A DNA stretch of 64,000 nt, from NCBI RefSeq assembly GCF_021532625.1, contig NZ_JAKGAR010000001.1, forward strand, positions 372,001 through 436,000. The letters run 5' to 3'. Origin of the DNA: Octadecabacter algicola (GTDB lineage Bacteria > Pseudomonadota > Alphaproteobacteria > Rhodobacterales > Rhodobacteraceae). The position numbers and the translations under genes were made by a program. The notes below the pieces were generated by a model, which did no database searches, had not been told where the DNA came from, and saw only the letters and a list, made by a program, of their open reading frames with translations. Positions 62,485-64,000 of the stretch are shown here, one piece after another (position 1 is the stretch's first letter; each line of letters opens with the position of its first letter).

Positions 62485-64000
62485 ATGGCACATCATGAAA
62501 TAAGTCTGAATGATCGTTTTGATCTGAGCAAAACGCAGGTGCTTTTGAACGGTACGCAGGCGTTGGTCCGCTTGATGTTGATGCAAAAGGCACGAGATTC
62601 AAAGGCAGGTCTGAACACGGCCGGATATGTGACGGGCTATCGCGGTTCGCCACTCGGCGCGGTCGACCAGCAAATGGAACGCGCGCATCGTGAACTCGTT
62701 GCGGCTGACATCTTGTTTCAACCCGGCTTGAACGAGGATTTGGCTGCCACCGCACTTTGGGGGGCACAGCAGGCCGAATTGCGCGGTGAGGGGACCCATG
62801 ATGGCGTGTTCGGGCTTTGGTACGGTAAGGGGCCCGGCGTTGATCGATCCGGTGATGTGATGCGCCATGCAAATATGGCTGGCACGTCGCCCTATGGTGG
62901 TGTCGTGATGGCTATGGGGGATGATCATACGGGCGAAAGCTCAACCACTTTGCACCAATCTGACGGAGCGATGATCGAGGCATATATGCCAATCGTGTCG
63001 CCCGCTGGCGTTCAGGAGGTCATGGATTGCGGGCTATATGCCTACGCGTTGTCGCGGTTTTCAGGCAACTGGGTTGGCCTGAAGACAATGAAGGACACGA
63101 TCGAGGTCACAAGCGTTGTGAACGGTGACCCGCATCGGTTGAGCTTTGTCGAACCCAAATTTGAAATGCCGGATGGTGGGGTAAATATTTGCCTGATTGA
63201 CAACCCCGTTGATCAAGAAGCCCGCGCAATCGACTACAAACGCTTTGCCGCGCAGGCCTTTGCCCGCGCTAATCGCATCGACAAGGTGGTATGGCCGCGA
63301 GAGGGCGCAAAGATCGGATTTGTTGCTGCCGGTAAAAACTGGCTGGATCTGGTGCATGCGATGTCCTTGTTGGGTGTTGATGAGGCCGAAGGTAAACGGT
63401 TGGGCATTTCCCTTTATAAGGTCGCGCAGGTCTGGCCGTTGGACGTTGAGAGTTTCAACGAATGGGCCGCTGATCTAGACCTGATCGTTGTGGTCGAAGA
63501 GAAACGCAAACTGATCGAGACACAGATCAAGGAGGCGCTGTTTGATGATCGAACAAATCGGCGTGTGTATGGTTGGCACAAGGGCGACACTTGGGAGAAT
63601 GGTCGCCAGATCGAATTGTTCCCGACGCGCTATGCACTGGACCCGATTTGGATCGCCGAAAAGATCGGCCCGATCCTGACCGAAGAGGGCTGTGGATCAG
63701 AGGCGATTGAGACAGGGCTAGCTAGACTGGACGCTGCTAAACGCGCGGACAACGCACCAGAAATCGCGTCTCGTTTGCCCTATTTCTGTTCGGGCTGCCC
63801 GCACAATAGCTCGACCAAAATTCCCGAGGGTGACAGAGCGTATGCAGGTATCGGGTGCCACTACATGGTGCAGTGGATGGACCGCGAAACCGTCGGGTTT
63901 ACCCAAATGGGCGGCGAGGGCGCGAACTGGGTCGGAGAGGCGCCTTTTTCCAAACGGGATCATGTGTTCCAGAATATCGGTGACGGTACCTACAACCATT
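62485..64000 (+). CDS. Indolepyruvate ferredoxin oxidoreductase, fused form, N-terminal part (3' end outside window)
   Basis: The frame starts at ATG 62485 (GGAGG seven bases upstream) and stays open to the end of the window, 505 codons. The full protein is expected to be about 1100-1200 aa. Visible parts: VLLNGTQALVRLMLMQ and NTAGYVTGYRGSPLGAVDQQ (about 20-60, thiamine-diphosphate-enzyme-like PYR domain), NEDLAATALWGAQQAE, GLWYGKGPGVDRSGD, and CSGCPHNSST (about 430-440), a cysteine motif of these enzymes. It oxidatively decarboxylates aryl- or branched-chain 2-oxo acids to acyl-CoA, passing electrons to ferredoxin. It is divergent from a LysR gene. Confidence 0.9.
   Translation, partial: MAHHEISLNDRFDLSKTQVLLNGTQALVRLMLMQKARDSKAGLNTAGYVTGYRGSPLGAVDQQMERAHRELVAADILFQPGLNEDLAATALWGAQQAELRGEGTHDGVFGLWYGKGPGVDRSGDVMRHANMAGTSPYGGVVMAMGDDHTGESSTTLHQSDGAMIEAYMPIVSPAGVQEVMDCGLYAYALSRFSGNWVGLKTMKDTIEVTSVVNGDPHRLSFVEPKFEMPDGGVNICLIDNPVDQEARAIDYKRFAAQAFARANRIDKVVWPREGAKIGFVAAGKNWLDLVHAMSLLGVDEAEGKRLGISLYKVAQVWPLDVESFNEWAADLDLIVVVEEKRKLIETQIKEALFDDRTNRRVYGWHKGDTWENGRQIELFPTRYALDPIWIAEKIGPILTEEGCGSEAIETGLARLDAAKRADNAPEIASRLPYFCSGCPHNSSTKIPEGDRAYAGIGCHYMVQWMDRETVGFTQMGGEGANWVGEAPFSKRDHVFQNIGDGTYNH

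Overview
The window looks like chromosomal core sequence of an alphaproteobacterium of the family Rhodobacteraceae, probably the Roseobacter group with moderate GC (Loktanella/Octadecabacter/Yoonia-like; the genus is a guess). Reasons: a 5-aminolevulinate synthase of the Rhodobacter HemA type, a DUF4115/RodZ-like gene directly before ispG, CcrM-type GANTC sites, a bolA/small membrane protein/grxD run, two gap genes separated by small membrane-protein genes, and many short Rhodobacteraceae-type hypothetical genes. About 60 protein genes, three tRNAs and a tandem glycine riboswitch are supported. I see no rRNA, insertion sequence, integrase, prophage, CRISPR array, restriction system or toxin-antitoxin pair. 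Both end genes (lon, indolepyruvate ferredoxin oxidoreductase) are cut by the window.

Layout. 1-6 kb: 3' part of lon, a small secreted peptide, an HU-like protein with a basic tail, a D-amino-acid dehydrogenase behind a tandem glycine riboswitch, a histidine phosphatase, tRNA-Val, a polysaccharide deacetylase and two identical tRNA-Asp genes. 6-15 kb: creatinase, a coupled M20/S41 peptidase pair, hemA, a RodZ-like protein and ispG. 15-27 kb is rich in envelope and proteostasis genes: DsbA-like thioredoxin, M48 protease, aminotransferase, AmiC-type amidase, methyltransferase, PBP1A, prfB, a DUF2189 membrane protein, and bactofilin overlapping an M23 peptidase. 27-45 kb: DUF455 protein, Bcp peroxiredoxin, a large AsmA-like protein, queA, a BesD-family 2-oxoglutarate oxygenase, two MFS transporters, DUF924, a PAS-GAF-GGDEF protein, lpdA, uvrA and two valine-catabolism genes. 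45-50 kb: YbdK-type ligase, L,D-transpeptidase, an unknown protein, CBS protein and coaD. 49.7-57 kb is a central-carbon block: gap, a 47-codon membrane peptide, a 276-aa membrane protein, a second gap, DUF808, a DUF4329 lipoprotein and transketolase. 57-64 kb: coiled-coil protein, zapA, grxD, small membrane protein, bolA, purL, LysR regulator and the start of indolepyruvate ferredoxin oxidoreductase.

No single large novel system stands out. The most interesting signals are regulatory or small. (1) A tandem glycine riboswitch lies ahead of dadA, with a possible Shine-Dalgarno-pairing segment. (2) Three GANTC sites are fused back to back 28 bp before the RodZ-like gene. (3) Four near-palindromes, each one base from GTTAGCGCTAAC, lie upstream of both gap genes, and the two enzymes differ at the cofactor-selecting residue (Asp36 versus Ala36). 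(4) Overlapping membrane-protein genes sit between the gap genes. (5) A BesD-family oxygenase keeps the HxD hydroxylase motif. (6) Clean operator-like dyads lie before lpdA and between the LysR gene and its divergent neighbour. (7) A small membrane protein is translationally coupled between bolA and grxD. Start codons were often moved downstream of the longest reading frame on the basis of ribosome-binding sites and family N-termini; each entry says so.
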